Positions 8,942-19,593 of a stretch of 64,000 nt of DNA are shown piece by piece. The DNA is from Archangium minus (lineage in GTDB: Bacteria; Myxococcota; Myxococcia; Myxococcales; Myxococcaceae): assembly GCF_044360475.1 (NCBI RefSeq), contig NZ_CP043494.1, forward strand, positions 12,090,001 through 12,154,000. The letters run 5' to 3'. The notes below the pieces were generated by a model that saw only the letters and a list, made by a program, of their open reading frames with translations, was not told the origin of the DNA and did no database searches. The position numbers were made by a program, and so were the translations under genes. Position 1 is the first letter of the stretch. Each line of letters begins with the position of its first letter.

Positions 8942-9313
8942 TCAGCTGCCCTGCCGCTCACGCTCGCGCAGGGCGACGAACTCTGCGATGAAGTCGAAGA
9001 ACTTCCGGATGGCACACTCGTGGTCGCCATCACAATCCCGGAGGTACTTGGCGGCCCAGCCGTCCGTGGGGAACTCTTGCTTCACGTCGCGGAGCCAGTC
9101 GCAGAAGAGACCGTACTCCACATCCTCGAGGCCGTTGGCGAACTGACAGGCGCGGTAGCCATCGACGAAGGCCACCATCCGGGTGATGTCGATGTCGCCC
9201 ATGTTCAGCAGTAATTGCCTTCTCAGATTGTCCTGCCGCATGCGCATCAAATAATCGAGCAGGTACACAGCGGGGCGAGGAGCCTGCCCCTCCGAAGCGT
9301 TGCCGTCACTCAT
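8942..9313 (-). CDS. probable immunity protein of the second cassette (copy 2)
   Basis: The 123-residue paralogue of the protein at 810-1169 shares long stretches in its C-terminal half (DWLRDVK, GWAAKYLRDC, AIRK, AEFVAL). The start chosen is the ATG overlapping the toxin stop (ATGA), reproducing the architecture of copy 1; an ATG seven codons earlier would overlap further. It has no signal peptide and is helical. The first 50 residues differ clearly from copy 1, as expected if each partner is specific to its own toxin. Function is inferred from genetic coupling. Confidence 0.65.
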   Translation of the reverse strand: MSDGNASEGQAPRPAVYLLDYLMRMRQDNLRRQLLLNMGDIDITRMVAFVDGYRACQFANGLEDVEYGLFCDWLRDVKQEFPTDGWAAKYLRDCDGDHECAIRKFFDFIAEFVALRERERQGS

Positions 9314-9861
9314 GGCGTAGACACCATCTCCCAAGCAACTCCTTGGCGAGCATGCAGCCGGGACAGATAATCGGAAAGCGTCATCCCAAGCGGCCCTGTA
9401 TAGGCGTCATGGATCACGTCCCCAACCTTGACAGCCACATGGTAGCCACTGCGTGTAACGGGAGCGTCCTTTCCATTCGCCAGCTCAAAGACCATGTACT
9501 GCTCACGCTGATTGGCCTTGAACGCGATGTACTGCGGCGTCTGGCCAAGCTTGCTGAAGGCGGTGTAGATGATACGAGCCACCTGCTGGCACTTGCCGGC
9601 TGCCTGATTCGCGACGCTGTAGGCCCCTTGCAGGTCCATCAACCACGCAGGCGCCGGTTGTCCCGTTTCGGCCTCGTACAACGCAATGGCGCCGACGATG
9701 TCACCACGCGCCAGGTACGCCAGCAGTTTGAATCGGATGGAGTCCGCAGCAAGCAGGCTGGCCTGCACCGGGGAAACCACCGAAGAAGGCGATGTGGCCC
9801 AGACCGGACGGGGTACGGCCCCCACCGCCAACAGAAGTCCGAGCAGCAGCGCTCGGAGCAT
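9310..9861 (-). CDS. small exported protein with papain-like Cys-His-Asp set; probable toxin (copy 2)
   Basis: The 183-residue product has a signal peptide (residues 1-23, cleavage near VWA) and is roughly half identical to the protein at 256-813. Cys91 in GKCQQVA, His141 in GYHVAV and Asp152 in IHDAYTG align with the probable catalytic residues of copy 1. The block DAYTGPLGM...DYLSRLHA is nearly unchanged, while the helix around 40-85 diverges more. The ATG at 9861 overlaps the TAA of the MATE exporter (TAATG), so translation is coupled to the exporter; its own stop is coupled to the immunity gene. The toxin role is inferred from fold residues and gene order. Confidence 0.7.
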   Translation of the reverse strand: MLRALLLGLLLAVGAVPRPVWATSPSSVVSPVQASLLAADSIRFKLLAYLARGDIVGAIALYEAETGQPAPAWLMDLQGAYSVANQAAGKCQQVARIIYTAFSKLGQTPQYIAFKANQREQYMVFELANGKDAPVTRSGYHVAVKVGDVIHDAYTGPLGMTLSDYLSRLHARQGVAWEMVSTP

Positions 9862-11237
9862 TACGCCTCCAAGGGCTGGAAGGTGCCCGCGCTCTGGCGA
9901 TAGAAGCGCCAGAAGAGCGCGAGCGCCACGGCGGTGAGCCCCGCGCACAGGCCCCACCAGATGCCGAACACGCCGAGCTTCAACCCGAAGCCCAGCAGCA
10001 GCGCCACGGGCAGGCCCACCCCGTAGTGCCCCACCATGTTGGCGTAGAAGGTGAAGCGCGTATCCCCCGCCCCGCGCAGCACGCCCGCGCCCACGCCCTG
10101 GATGCCGTCGGAAATCTGGAAGACGGCGCACACCATCAACAACGGCACCACCAGGGGCATCACCTCGGCCGGCGTGCCCATGAGCTCCGCCAGTTGCCGG
10201 GGAAATAGTGCGAACATGAGCGCGCTCAGCGACATGAAGCCCGCGCCCGAGACGAAGGCCATCAACCCGCTCAGCCGCGCCCGCGGAGTGTTGCGCGAGC
10301 CCACGGCCCACCCCACCCGCACACTGCCCGCATTGCCGATGCCCACGGCCACCGTGAAGGAGAGGCTGCCAAAGGAGATGGCAATCTGGTGCGCGCTCAT
10401 GCTCTCCGGACCCAGCCATCGCGCCAGCACTCCGGCGAGCGAGAAGACGCCCACCTCCGCCGCGATGTGCAGGCCGATGGGCACACCGACCCGCAGCGCC
10501 TGGAGGATGTCGGAGCGCACCGGCCGCACCGAGGGGATTCCCCCAGGCACCGGCACCTGGCGCACGGCCCACGCGACGAGGGCCCACTGCAAGATGCAGC
10601 ACAGCAGCGTCGCGATAGCCGAGCCCTTCACCCCCATGGCCGGGATGAGGCGCAGCGGCCCACACCACTCCGGCAGCACCTCTCCTCCAAAGACGAAGAG
10701 GATGTCCGCGCCCAGGTTGAAGACATTGGCCACCACGGTGGCCACCACCAGCGGGCGAGTGAGCGCCGCCGACTGGAGATAGGAGCGCGTATTGATGAAG
10801 AGCAGCATCAAGGGCAGGCTCGGCGCCCGCCAGTCGAGGTAGTCCTGGAACTGGGACCGCTCGGCGAACTCCACCCCGAAATAGGGCAGCAGCCTCGGCA
10901 CCACCATCAGCGGCACCGCCAGCACCAGGCCCACGATGACGGCCAGATAGCTGCCCTGCCAGAGGAGCGCCCGCGCACGCGATGCGTTGCCCGCCCCAAA
11001 GGCCTGAGACACCAGGGGGTCCACGCCCATCATCAGCCCCATGGCGAAGCTGCTGATGGCGAAGAAGACGGCGGTGGACAGGCCCACCGCCGCCAGCGCC
11101 TCGGTGCCCGCCCGGCTCACCACCGCCGTGTCCACGAAGCTCATGAGGGACTGGCCCGCCTGGGCGATGGCGATGGGCAGGGCGAGCTTCCAAAGCTCTC
11201 GGAACTCTTCGCGACGGCTGGGGATTGAGGCGGACAT
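9861..11237 (-). CDS. MATE-family multidrug efflux transporter
   Basis: The 458-residue inner-membrane protein has about 12 hydrophobic segments and the MATE signatures near the N-terminus (LWKLALPIAIAQ, FVDTAVVSRAGTEALAAVGLS) and a repeat of them in the second half. It exports drugs or other small cations using a Na+ or H+ gradient. The length is normal. It is the first gene of an operon with the exported toxin-like protein and its partner. Whether it has any role in the cassette, or is only a convenient upstream promoter, cannot be told. Confidence 0.9.
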   Translation of the reverse strand: MSASIPSRREEFRELWKLALPIAIAQAGQSLMSFVDTAVVSRAGTEALAAVGLSTAVFFAISSFAMGLMMGVDPLVSQAFGAGNASRARALLWQGSYLAVIVGLVLAVPLMVVPRLLPYFGVEFAERSQFQDYLDWRAPSLPLMLLFINTRSYLQSAALTRPLVVATVVANVFNLGADILFVFGGEVLPEWCGPLRLIPAMGVKGSAIATLLCCILQWALVAWAVRQVPVPGGIPSVRPVRSDILQALRVGVPIGLHIAAEVGVFSLAGVLARWLGPESMSAHQIAISFGSLSFTVAVGIGNAGSVRVGWAVGSRNTPRARLSGLMAFVSGAGFMSLSALMFALFPRQLAELMGTPAEVMPLVVPLLMVCAVFQISDGIQGVGAGVLRGAGDTRFTFYANMVGHYGVGLPVALLLGFGLKLGVFGIWWGLCAGLTAVALALFWRFYRQSAGTFQPLEA

Positions 11238-11322
11238 GGGAGCGGTGCCCTATAGCGGGTTTCCACGGCGAATGCCGAGTCGTCTCCCCCGACGCCCCAA
11301 CCCCCGCTCCCCTGACCCATCA

Positions 11323-11351
11323 GCCGGCCGCTCATGCGCCAAGCGACCGGC
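11323..11351 (-). terminator. hairpin downstream of the beta-propeller lipoprotein gene
   Basis: On the minus strand a 10-bp stem (one G-T pair) around a 9-base loop follows the stop of the beta-propeller gene by about 40 bases. There is no clear T-run. It also lies upstream of the MATE start and so may separate the two transcription units. Confidence 0.4.
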
Positions 11352-11392
11352 CATGCGCCTTCGTCAGTCCACGCCTGAGAAGGTGCGCCGCG

Positions 11393-13471
11393 TCACGGGT
11401 AGGTGATGGGAGCGAAGCGCGAGGTGGCCAGGGGCTGGGAGAGGTTGCTCACGTGTGACACGCGCACGCCGGCATCGGTGATGGCGTACACGTAGTCATC
11501 CGCCATCACGCTGCGGCGCACGTACGGCACGTAGCTATAGCTCCACTGGTTGTAATTGACCGTCTGGAACACGTCCTTCATGGAGATCGCGCCCACGGGG
11601 GTGAAGCCGGTGGCCGGGTCCACGTGGAAGACGCGCAGCTCGCTCACGAAGCCGTTCCAGTAGTCCCCGTTGTAGTACTGCTGCGTCCAGTCCGCGAAGG
11701 GGATGGCCAACGTGCCTTTGGCCGGGAAGTAGTTGAAGGCCTTGTGGTCATAGAGCGACTCGCTGAAGCCGGAGGACGTGCCCACCACCTGCGTGAAGGC
11801 CTCGCGCGGGTTGGCCAGGTCCGACACATCGAAGAGGGACAGCTTGATGGCGCGCGACCGCCAGTCGCCGTTCTCCGCCATGTGCACCCCCACGGTCAGC
11901 AGGTGGTTGTCCCCCAGCGGGTGGATGTACGAGGAGAAGCCCGGCACCTTGAGCTCGCCCACCTTGCGCGGGTGCGCCGGGTCGGACAGATCGAAGGTGA
12001 AGAGCGGATCCACCTGGCGGAACGTCACCACGTAGCCCTTGTTGCCGAGGAAACGCGCGCTGTAGATGCGCTCGCCCTTGGCCAGTTCCTCGCTCTGCCC
12101 CAGCAGCTTCAGCTGGCCATTCTCCTCGCGGTAGGTGGACAGGCGGTTGCTCGTCTCGATGCGCCCCCAGTTATTCCCCGGCTCCGCCACCAGCGAAGAG
12201 AGGGTGGTGGCCACGCGCAGCACCCCCTGGTGCTCGTCCATGCTGAACTGGTTCAGCAGGGTGCCCTCCACCGTGCCGCTGGCCACGTACGTGGCGCGGT
12301 GCGGCTGGGTCAGGTCGAGCTTGTGCACGTAGGTGTAATCCGACTGCCCCACCTCGGGCCACCACCACCAGTGGCGCGCCGCCAGGTAGAGCGCGCTCTC
12401 GGTGGCGTACACCTCGCCCGGCTCGGTCACCAGCGTGGTGCGGCCCGGGAACTGCGCCACCTGCGCATCCAGGTCGAGCGAAGCCACGGTGACGAAGCCC
12501 AGCCGGGTGGGCGCGTTCGTCTTGTGGAAGCTCCGGCAGTCGTGGCCCACCGTCGCCTCGGAGCCATCCGGACGCTTGTACCGACCCTCGGGCAACCAGT
12601 TCGACAGGGAGCTCGAGCGGATGAGCTGCTCGTTGCTCGCCATGAGCTTGTCGATCTCCTTCTCCAGCCGCTCCTGGTCCTCCCAGAGCTCCTGCGAGTA
12701 GTCAGGCCACCAGCGCAGGCCGGCGGGCCAATGGAAGGCATCGCGCAACACCAGCCGCGCCGAGCTGCCCGCGAGCCGTGCGTCGTGGTAGCCGCCTGGC
12801 AGGAACAGCTCGCCGGTCACCTGGGGCGCGGCCAGGTTGGACACGTCCACCGTCGTCACCTTGGTGAAGGCGATACTGGAAGAAGAGGAGTAGCAGGGCC
12901 CCAGGTACGAGCACCCACCTCCGCTCGTCCCCGGAAGGGGCTGGTACACCTCGGAGAAGACGATCACCCTGTCGCCACGCAGGAACATCTGCCGAGGCCA
13001 GCCCTCGAGTTGCAGCGAGGACTCCGCGCGCAGCGACTCGGCCGGCCAGGAGCGATGCGCGTACAGCTTCTGCCCGGAGAGGACGAAGATGCGCGTGCCA
13101 TCGTTCTTCACGAAGTCGGCCTCGTCCACGCCGGCCACCTGGTTGTTGGTGCCCGTGTGGTTGTTCGGCCCGGACGAGCCCCCGCCTTCCGCGGGTGCCC
13201 CCGGGGGGGCCGCATTATCCACCGGCATGGGGTCGCCCCCCCACCAACCCCCGCCCCGCCCCTTCCAATAGGACGGCTTGGAGCGCTCCATCGAGGTGCG
13301 CATGTCGAGCACCGCGGCATCCTCGATATAGGACTCGAGCGCCTCGCAACTGCCGAAGGCCTCCATCCGTGCCTGCATCTGCACCGGCTGGTTCTCGGGG
13401 ATGTCGCTCTTGTCAGAGCACCCCATCAGTCCCAGCAGTGCGAGCGCCAACCCACCGTGGTTCTTCCGCAT
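11393..13471 (-). CDS. secreted lipoprotein with a C-terminal beta-propeller domain
   Basis: The 692-residue product starts with a lipoprotein signal ending LMGC (Cys18). It then has a Gly/Asn-rich stretch with GVDEADFVKNDGTRIFVLSGQKLYA, which is the signature opening of the secreted beta-propeller family PF09826. Many following segments repeat Asp/Pro loops typical of propeller blades (for example VDVSNLAAPQV, FDLSDPAHPRKVGELKVPG, FDVSDLANPREAF). The protein is probably on the outer membrane or cell surface, where propellers bind ligands or partners. Longer upstream starts would hide the signal peptide, so the ATG just before MRKNHGG is chosen. It is a single-gene unit. Confidence 0.8.
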   Translation of the reverse strand: MRKNHGGLALALLGLMGCSDKSDIPENQPVQMQARMEAFGSCEALESYIEDAAVLDMRTSMERSKPSYWKGRGGGWWGGDPMPVDNAAPPGAPAEGGGSSGPNNHTGTNNQVAGVDEADFVKNDGTRIFVLSGQKLYAHRSWPAESLRAESSLQLEGWPRQMFLRGDRVIVFSEVYQPLPGTSGGGCSYLGPCYSSSSSIAFTKVTTVDVSNLAAPQVTGELFLPGGYHDARLAGSSARLVLRDAFHWPAGLRWWPDYSQELWEDQERLEKEIDKLMASNEQLIRSSSLSNWLPEGRYKRPDGSEATVGHDCRSFHKTNAPTRLGFVTVASLDLDAQVAQFPGRTTLVTEPGEVYATESALYLAARHWWWWPEVGQSDYTYVHKLDLTQPHRATYVASGTVEGTLLNQFSMDEHQGVLRVATTLSSLVAEPGNNWGRIETSNRLSTYREENGQLKLLGQSEELAKGERIYSARFLGNKGYVVTFRQVDPLFTFDLSDPAHPRKVGELKVPGFSSYIHPLGDNHLLTVGVHMAENGDWRSRAIKLSLFDVSDLANPREAFTQVVGTSSGFSESLYDHKAFNYFPAKGTLAIPFADWTQQYYNGDYWNGFVSELRVFHVDPATGFTPVGAISMKDVFQTVNYNQWSYSYVPYVRRSVMADDYVYAITDAGVRVSHVSNLSQPLATSRFAPITYP

Positions 13472-13638
13472 ATCCCTGACTCCTTGGATCATCTTCCGGC
13501 CGCGGCGCGGGCAGTGCCACCCGTGTGCCAGAAGCAGGAGCACCACCAGACGCTCGGGATTCCAAGGAGTTGGAGGCGCGCGGCGGGCGAGAAGTGTCTC
13601 GAAAAGTCGAGGCCCCTCTGTTTTCCGTGGGTGCGTCG

Positions 13639-15453
13639 TCAGCGGCCCGACAGAAGCTGCGTGAGCTGGCGCGCCACCTGGGCGCACTGCTCGGCATCGC
13701 GGGCCTCCAGGGCGGCGTGACCGGACGCCAGCAGCGATCTCACGTTGACCATCGCCGCGTCCGCCTGATCGCTGGGGTTCTCCTCCGCGGTGCGCTGCAA
13801 CACCTTCGCCAGCTTCTCGCCGCGCTCCAGCAGCTTGCGGAACGTCTCCTCCGTCTTCTTCGCGTCCGCCTGCGCCTGCCTCTGCGCGTACGAGGCCTGC
13901 TCCTTCACGAGCCGCTCGGCCTCCTGTCCCGGCAGGTTTGGACGTGCCTCCAGCCGCACCGCCTCGCTCAGCCCCGTCTTGAGGTCCGTGGCACGGACCG
14001 ACAACGTACCCTCGTTCGACAGCTCGAACGTCACCTCCAGCGGCGTGTCCCCGCGCGAGCCCACTTCAAGGTCGCGCAGCACCACCTCGCCCAGCTTGCG
14101 GTTCTCGTCCTGCAGCTCGCTCTCGCCCTGGTAGATGGGGATGCGCGCCTCCGTCTGCCCATGGGTGCTCGGATGGAAGACGTCCTTGGCCACCACGGGC
14201 ACCGCGCTGTTGCGGGGGATGAGGTGTTTCACCCGCCCGCCCATCACGCCCACGCCCAGCGAGCTGCCCACCACGTCCAGCAGCAGCGCCGCGCCTGACT
14301 GACGCGCCAGCTCATCCGCGTGGATGGCCGCGCCCAACGCCACGGCCTCGTCCGGGTTCACCTCCGTGGAGGGCTTCTTGCCGAAGAAGTCCCCCACCAG
14401 CCGGCGAATGAGGGGCACGCGCGTCATGCCACCCACCAGCAGCACCGTGTCCACCGAGCGTGGATCCATCCCCGCGTCCTTCATCACCGACTCGCAGACG
14501 GCGATGCAGCGCTTGGACAACGACTCGCACAGCTGCTCGAAGAAGTCGCGCGTGAGCGCCGTCTCCAGGCCCGTCAGCTTGCGCGCCGGCTGGGTGTGGT
14601 CCCCCAGGCCCGCCAGCGAGATGAGCGTCTCCTCGTAATCCGTCAGCTCGCGCTTGGCCTGCTCCGCGGCCACCTTCAGCTTGCGCATGGACACCGCGTC
14701 GCGGTGCACCAGCTCACGGTGGTTGTCGTCCACCTGCGCCAGCAGCCAGTCGACAATCTTCAGGTCGAAGTCCTCGCCGCCCAGCGACGGGTCTCCCCCC
14801 GTGGCCTTCACCTCGTAGACGCCATCCGTTATCTCCAAGACGGTGACATCGAAGGTGCCGCCGCCCAGGTCGAACACGAGCGCGTGGCCCTGGAAGCCGC
14901 GCGACAACCCGTAGGCGAGCGCCGCGGCAGTGGGCTCGTTGATGAGGCGGATGGCGTCCAGCCCGGCGATGGTGGCCGCCTCGCGCGTGGCCTGGCGCTG
15001 GCCGTCATCGAAGTTGGCCGGGACGGTGATGACGCACTTGTTCACCGCGCGACCGAAGTACGCCTCGGCGTCCAGCTTCAGCTCGCCCAGAATCATGGCC
15101 GCCACCTGGGTGACAGGCACGGTGCGCCCCGCCATCTTCACGCGCACGTCCCCGGTGTTGCCGCCTGCCAGCGGGTAGGGAACCACCGCCTTGGCCGCCT
15201 GCACGAGCTCCGGGGTGAAGCGCCGCCCGATGAAACGCTTAGTGGCCCACACCACGCACTCGGGGTGCTCCTCGGCGAGCGCCTGAGCCTTGGCGCCTAC
15301 TAAGCGCTCGGCTGTCTTGGGGGTGAGTCCCACTACGGAGGGCGTCAGCCGCCCTCCCGAGCGCGAGGGGATGATGCGGGGCCGCCCCTCCTCCACGGAG
15401 GCCACGGCGCTGTTGGTGGTGCCCAGGTCGATGCCGATGACGGGGTCGCGCAT
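13639..15453 (-). CDS. Hsp70/DnaK-family chaperone
   Basis: The 604-residue protein opens with IGIDLGTTNSAV (phosphate 1 motif) and carries the other Hsp70 ATPase signatures: VITVPANFDDGQRQAT, LINEPTAAALAYG, VFDLGGGTFDVTVLEI and LLVGGMTRVPLIRRLV. A substrate-binding beta domain and helical lid follow. It lacks the acidic EEVD-like tail region expected in the housekeeping DnaK, and neither grpE nor dnaJ is adjacent. It is therefore probably one of the specialised Hsp70 paralogues common in myxobacteria. The ATG at 15453 starts directly before the ATPase domain. It is divergent from atpH. Confidence 0.9.
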   Translation of the reverse strand: MRDPVIGIDLGTTNSAVASVEEGRPRIIPSRSGGRLTPSVVGLTPKTAERLVGAKAQALAEEHPECVVWATKRFIGRRFTPELVQAAKAVVPYPLAGGNTGDVRVKMAGRTVPVTQVAAMILGELKLDAEAYFGRAVNKCVITVPANFDDGQRQATREAATIAGLDAIRLINEPTAAALAYGLSRGFQGHALVFDLGGGTFDVTVLEITDGVYEVKATGGDPSLGGEDFDLKIVDWLLAQVDDNHRELVHRDAVSMRKLKVAAEQAKRELTDYEETLISLAGLGDHTQPARKLTGLETALTRDFFEQLCESLSKRCIAVCESVMKDAGMDPRSVDTVLLVGGMTRVPLIRRLVGDFFGKKPSTEVNPDEAVALGAAIHADELARQSGAALLLDVVGSSLGVGVMGGRVKHLIPRNSAVPVVAKDVFHPSTHGQTEARIPIYQGESELQDENRKLGEVVLRDLEVGSRGDTPLEVTFELSNEGTLSVRATDLKTGLSEAVRLEARPNLPGQEAERLVKEQASYAQRQAQADAKKTEETFRKLLERGEKLAKVLQRTAEENPSDQADAAMVNVRSLLASGHAALEARDAEQCAQVARQLTQLLSGR

Positions 15454-15647
15454 TGAAGGAGGGGCCGGAGTCCGGGGGCTGCAAGCGGAGGCCCGTGTTC
15501 CCATGATACGCCGGAGATGCACGATTCCAGAGGCCCCCTTCACTCCTCTCCCGGAGAACAACCCCAGGGGAACTTATTGGAGACCCCGCACAGGGTACAC
15601 TCCCAGCATTGCCCCTGGACGGGGGGCGTGCTAAGCGCCGCCGCGTC

Positions 15648-16193
15648 ATGGTGAACGTGTCCATCGCCCGCCGTTACGCCCGCGCGCTCCTCGACGTCGC
15701 CACTGAGACTGGCCGCGCCGACGCCGTGTCCGAGCAGCTCTCGACCTTCTCCGGTGCGCTCGCGCAGAACCGCGAGCTGGAGGACGTGCTGCTCAACCCC
15801 GCCTACTCCCGCGAGCAGCGCACCCGCGTGATGGAGGCGCTCCTCAAGGCGCTCGGCCCGGTGGAGCCCGTGCTGGGCAACACCCTGCGCCTGCTGGTGG
15901 ATCGCAACCGGCTCATCTACCTGCCGGACATCGCCCGCCTCTACCGTGACATGGCGGATGCCCAGGCTGGACGTCTGCGCGGCCACGTCACCAGCGCGGT
16001 GCCCCTCCCCGCGGACACCCTCCAGCAGCTCGCCGGCACCCTCAAGACGCTCACCCAGCGCAACGTCGTGCTGGAGGCGCGCGTGGACCCCACCGTCCTC
16101 GGTGGCGTGTCCGCCCAGGTGGGCAGCACCCTCTACGACGGCACCCTGCGCACCCAGCTTGAGCAGATGCGCCGCGAGCTCAAGCAGCGCTAG
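15648..16193 (+). CDS. atpH: F1Fo ATP synthase subunit delta
   Basis: The 181-residue protein has the delta/OSCP layout: N-terminal helices with SIARRYARALLDVA, the central LLVDRNRLIYLPDIARLY segment and the C-terminal motif VDPTVLGGVSAQVGSTLYDGTLRTQLEQM. Delta links the F1 head to the peripheral stalk b subunit. The ATG giving MVNVSIARRYARALL is chosen because it starts just before the conserved N-terminus; an upstream in-frame start adds an Arg-rich stretch. Normally atpF precedes and atpA follows directly; here an Hsp70 gene lies divergent upstream and a histidine kinase separates it from atpA. Confidence 0.95.
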   Translation: MVNVSIARRYARALLDVATETGRADAVSEQLSTFSGALAQNRELEDVLLNPAYSREQRTRVMEALLKALGPVEPVLGNTLRLLVDRNRLIYLPDIARLYRDMADAQAGRLRGHVTSAVPLPADTLQQLAGTLKTLTQRNVVLEARVDPTVLGGVSAQVGSTLYDGTLRTQLEQMRRELKQR

Positions 16194-16328
16194 CCTGCTC
16201 GGCTGTCCTACTCGGGAGGAAGCAGTGTTGTCGGGTCCTCCCCACTTCCCGGCAAGCCCGGTATTCCCAGCAGGCCATGGAACGGGTATGGTGACCGCAC
16301 GGGTTCTCTCCCGTGCCTTCTTCCATCC

Positions 16329-17810
16329 ATGGCGCAGCCAGTCCTCAACCGCCCTCACGCAGTCAGTCCGGTCCCCTCTCTGCCCGAGGAGGCCTTGCAC
16401 TGCTTTGGGGCACTGCTCCAGGCACCAGGCCTTGGACTGGCCTTCCTCGACAGGGAGCTGCGCTTTCGTTTCGTCAACAACGCGCTCATCACGCTGAGCG
16501 GGGTGCCTGGCACCTCGTATGACGGCCGCACGACGGGAGAAGTCTGGCCCGGACTCGCGTCGGCGCTGGCCCCCCTGCTGAGCCGGGCCCTCGCGGGCGA
16601 GACGGTGTTGGGCGGGCGGGTGTCGGGGGTGTTTGGGGGCTCGCTGGGCAGCAGCGTGCGCCACTTCCGCGTGTCAGTGCTTCCAGCCTCTTCGGGCGGG
16701 ATGCGCTCGGGCGTCAGTCTGACGTTAGAGGACGAGACGGAGCGCGTGACGCAGGAGCTGGCCCTGCGCGAGAGCGAGGAGCGGCTGCGAGGCCTCGTAG
16801 CCGTGTCCTGCGATGGCTTCTTCCTTCATGAGGCAGGCATCATCCTCGAGGCCAGCCGCTCGCTGGCCAGCCTGTTTGCCAGTACGCCCGAGGAGATGGT
16901 GGGTCAGCCGATCACGCGCTGGGTCGCACCCGAGTCGCGCGAAGCGGTCCAGCAAGCCACGTCCCGGCAGGTGGAGTCTCCCTATGAGCTGACGGGGCTG
17001 CGCTCCGACGGCAAGCGGCTCTTCCTAGAGGTGTTGGGACGGATGGTGGAGTACGCCGGACGAAACGTGCGGATGACCGCCGTGTGGGACATCAGCGCCC
17101 GCAAGGCCACCGAGGAGGCGACAGCCCGCGCTGACGCCTTCCGGGAGCAGCTCCTGGGCGTGGTGGGGCACGACCTGCGCTCCCCGCTCTATGCCATCCA
17201 GCTCAGCGTGGGGGCGCTCCAGCGCGCGGGCGGGCTCACGGAGACCCAGGCTCGCCAAGTGATGCACGTGGACACCGCCGCTCGGCGCATGGAGCGGATG
17301 ATCCGTGAGCTGCTGGACTACACGCGCGCGCGGCTGGCCGGAGGCCTTCCTGTGCGCCCCACGCCCCTCTCCCTGGAGAAGCTGGTGGAGCGGGTGGTGG
17401 AGGAGTTCCAGGTGTCGCACCCTACCCGGCTCGTCGTCTCCAAGGTGGAGGGCGACGTCCGGGGAAGCTGGGACGAGTCGCGGCTGGGTCAGCTGCTGGA
17501 CAACCTGGTGGGCAATGCGGTGCAACACAGCCCCGCGGACACCCCGGTGGAGGTGAAGGTGTCCGGGTCGGCTGATGGCATCACCCTCACGATACGGAAC
17601 GAGGGGCCGCCCGTCCCGCTGGAGGAGCGAGCGACCCTGTTCGAGCCCTTCAAGCGTGGCAAGCGCGCCAGTGGCGATGGCCTGGGGCTGGGCCTATATA
17701 TCGCCCGGCAGATCGTCGTGGCCCATGCGGGCCGCATCTCGGTGGAGTCAGGCGTCGGGTTGGGGACGCGCTTCATCGTGTGGCTGCCCCGGCATGCTCC
17801 GGGCGCTTAG
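16329..17810 (+). CDS. PAS-PAS sensor histidine kinase
   Basis: The 493-residue protein has no membrane segment. Two PAS-like regions (about 20-135 and 145-255) are followed by a HisKA dimerisation domain with the phosphorylated histidine in VVGHDLRSP (His281). The HATPase domain has N-box DNLVGNAVQH (about 391-400) and GDGLGLGLYIARQI (about 450-463). No receiver domain or response regulator gene is nearby, so it is an orphan kinase. It lies between atpH and atpA in the same orientation with gaps of 135 and 163 bases, so it may read through from the atpH promoter or have its own. Whether it senses energy state is speculation. Confidence 0.9.
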   Translation: MAQPVLNRPHAVSPVPSLPEEALHCFGALLQAPGLGLAFLDRELRFRFVNNALITLSGVPGTSYDGRTTGEVWPGLASALAPLLSRALAGETVLGGRVSGVFGGSLGSSVRHFRVSVLPASSGGMRSGVSLTLEDETERVTQELALRESEERLRGLVAVSCDGFFLHEAGIILEASRSLASLFASTPEEMVGQPITRWVAPESREAVQQATSRQVESPYELTGLRSDGKRLFLEVLGRMVEYAGRNVRMTAVWDISARKATEEATARADAFREQLLGVVGHDLRSPLYAIQLSVGALQRAGGLTETQARQVMHVDTAARRMERMIRELLDYTRARLAGGLPVRPTPLSLEKLVERVVEEFQVSHPTRLVVSKVEGDVRGSWDESRLGQLLDNLVGNAVQHSPADTPVEVKVSGSADGITLTIRNEGPPVPLEERATLFEPFKRGKRASGDGLGLGLYIARQIVVAHAGRISVESGVGLGTRFIVWLPRHAPGA

Positions 17811-17973
17811 AGGGAAATCCCTCCCCCTAGTGCCCCTTACAGCGCCGATGACACTGCGTGCCTCTGGGCGCCCTTGCGCGTTGCGGTGGGGGGGTGCGCG
17901 TGGTAAGGGGGCCCGGCCAATTCAAGTTTCTCTGGCGGCATTCCCACCGGCCGCCCCTGTGCAAGGACGCAAG

Positions 17974-19521
<1,548 letters not shown>

Positions 19522-19553
19522 TCCGCGTCACCTCGGACTGAAGCTTCACCCGA

Positions 19554-19584
19554 GCCCCGCGCTCCCTCTTGAGGGACGCGGGGC
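19554..19584 (+). terminator. rho-independent terminator after atpA
   Basis: GCCCCGCG and CGCGGGGC pair around an inner TCCCTC-TT-GAGGGA stem with one bulged C, followed by TTCGTGTTTT. It sits 32 bases after the atpA stop and 10 bases from the convergent gene at 19594, so it may act in both directions. Confidence 0.8.
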
Positions 19585-19593
19585 TTCGTGTTT

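Noticed and set aside
256..9861. recombination between the inverted cassettes could flip the region
   Set aside because: The paralogues look too diverged at DNA level for frequent homologous recombination, and no other inversion signal was seen.
9310..11193. 627-codon frame joining the toxin-like gene to upstream sequence
   Set aside because: Only the last 183 codons are real; the rest runs out of frame through the MATE gene and is Gly/Arg/Ala-rich.
17575..17973. N-terminal extension of AtpA
   Set aside because: Overlaps the end of the kinase gene; AtpA proteins start with the MEIRADEIS region.
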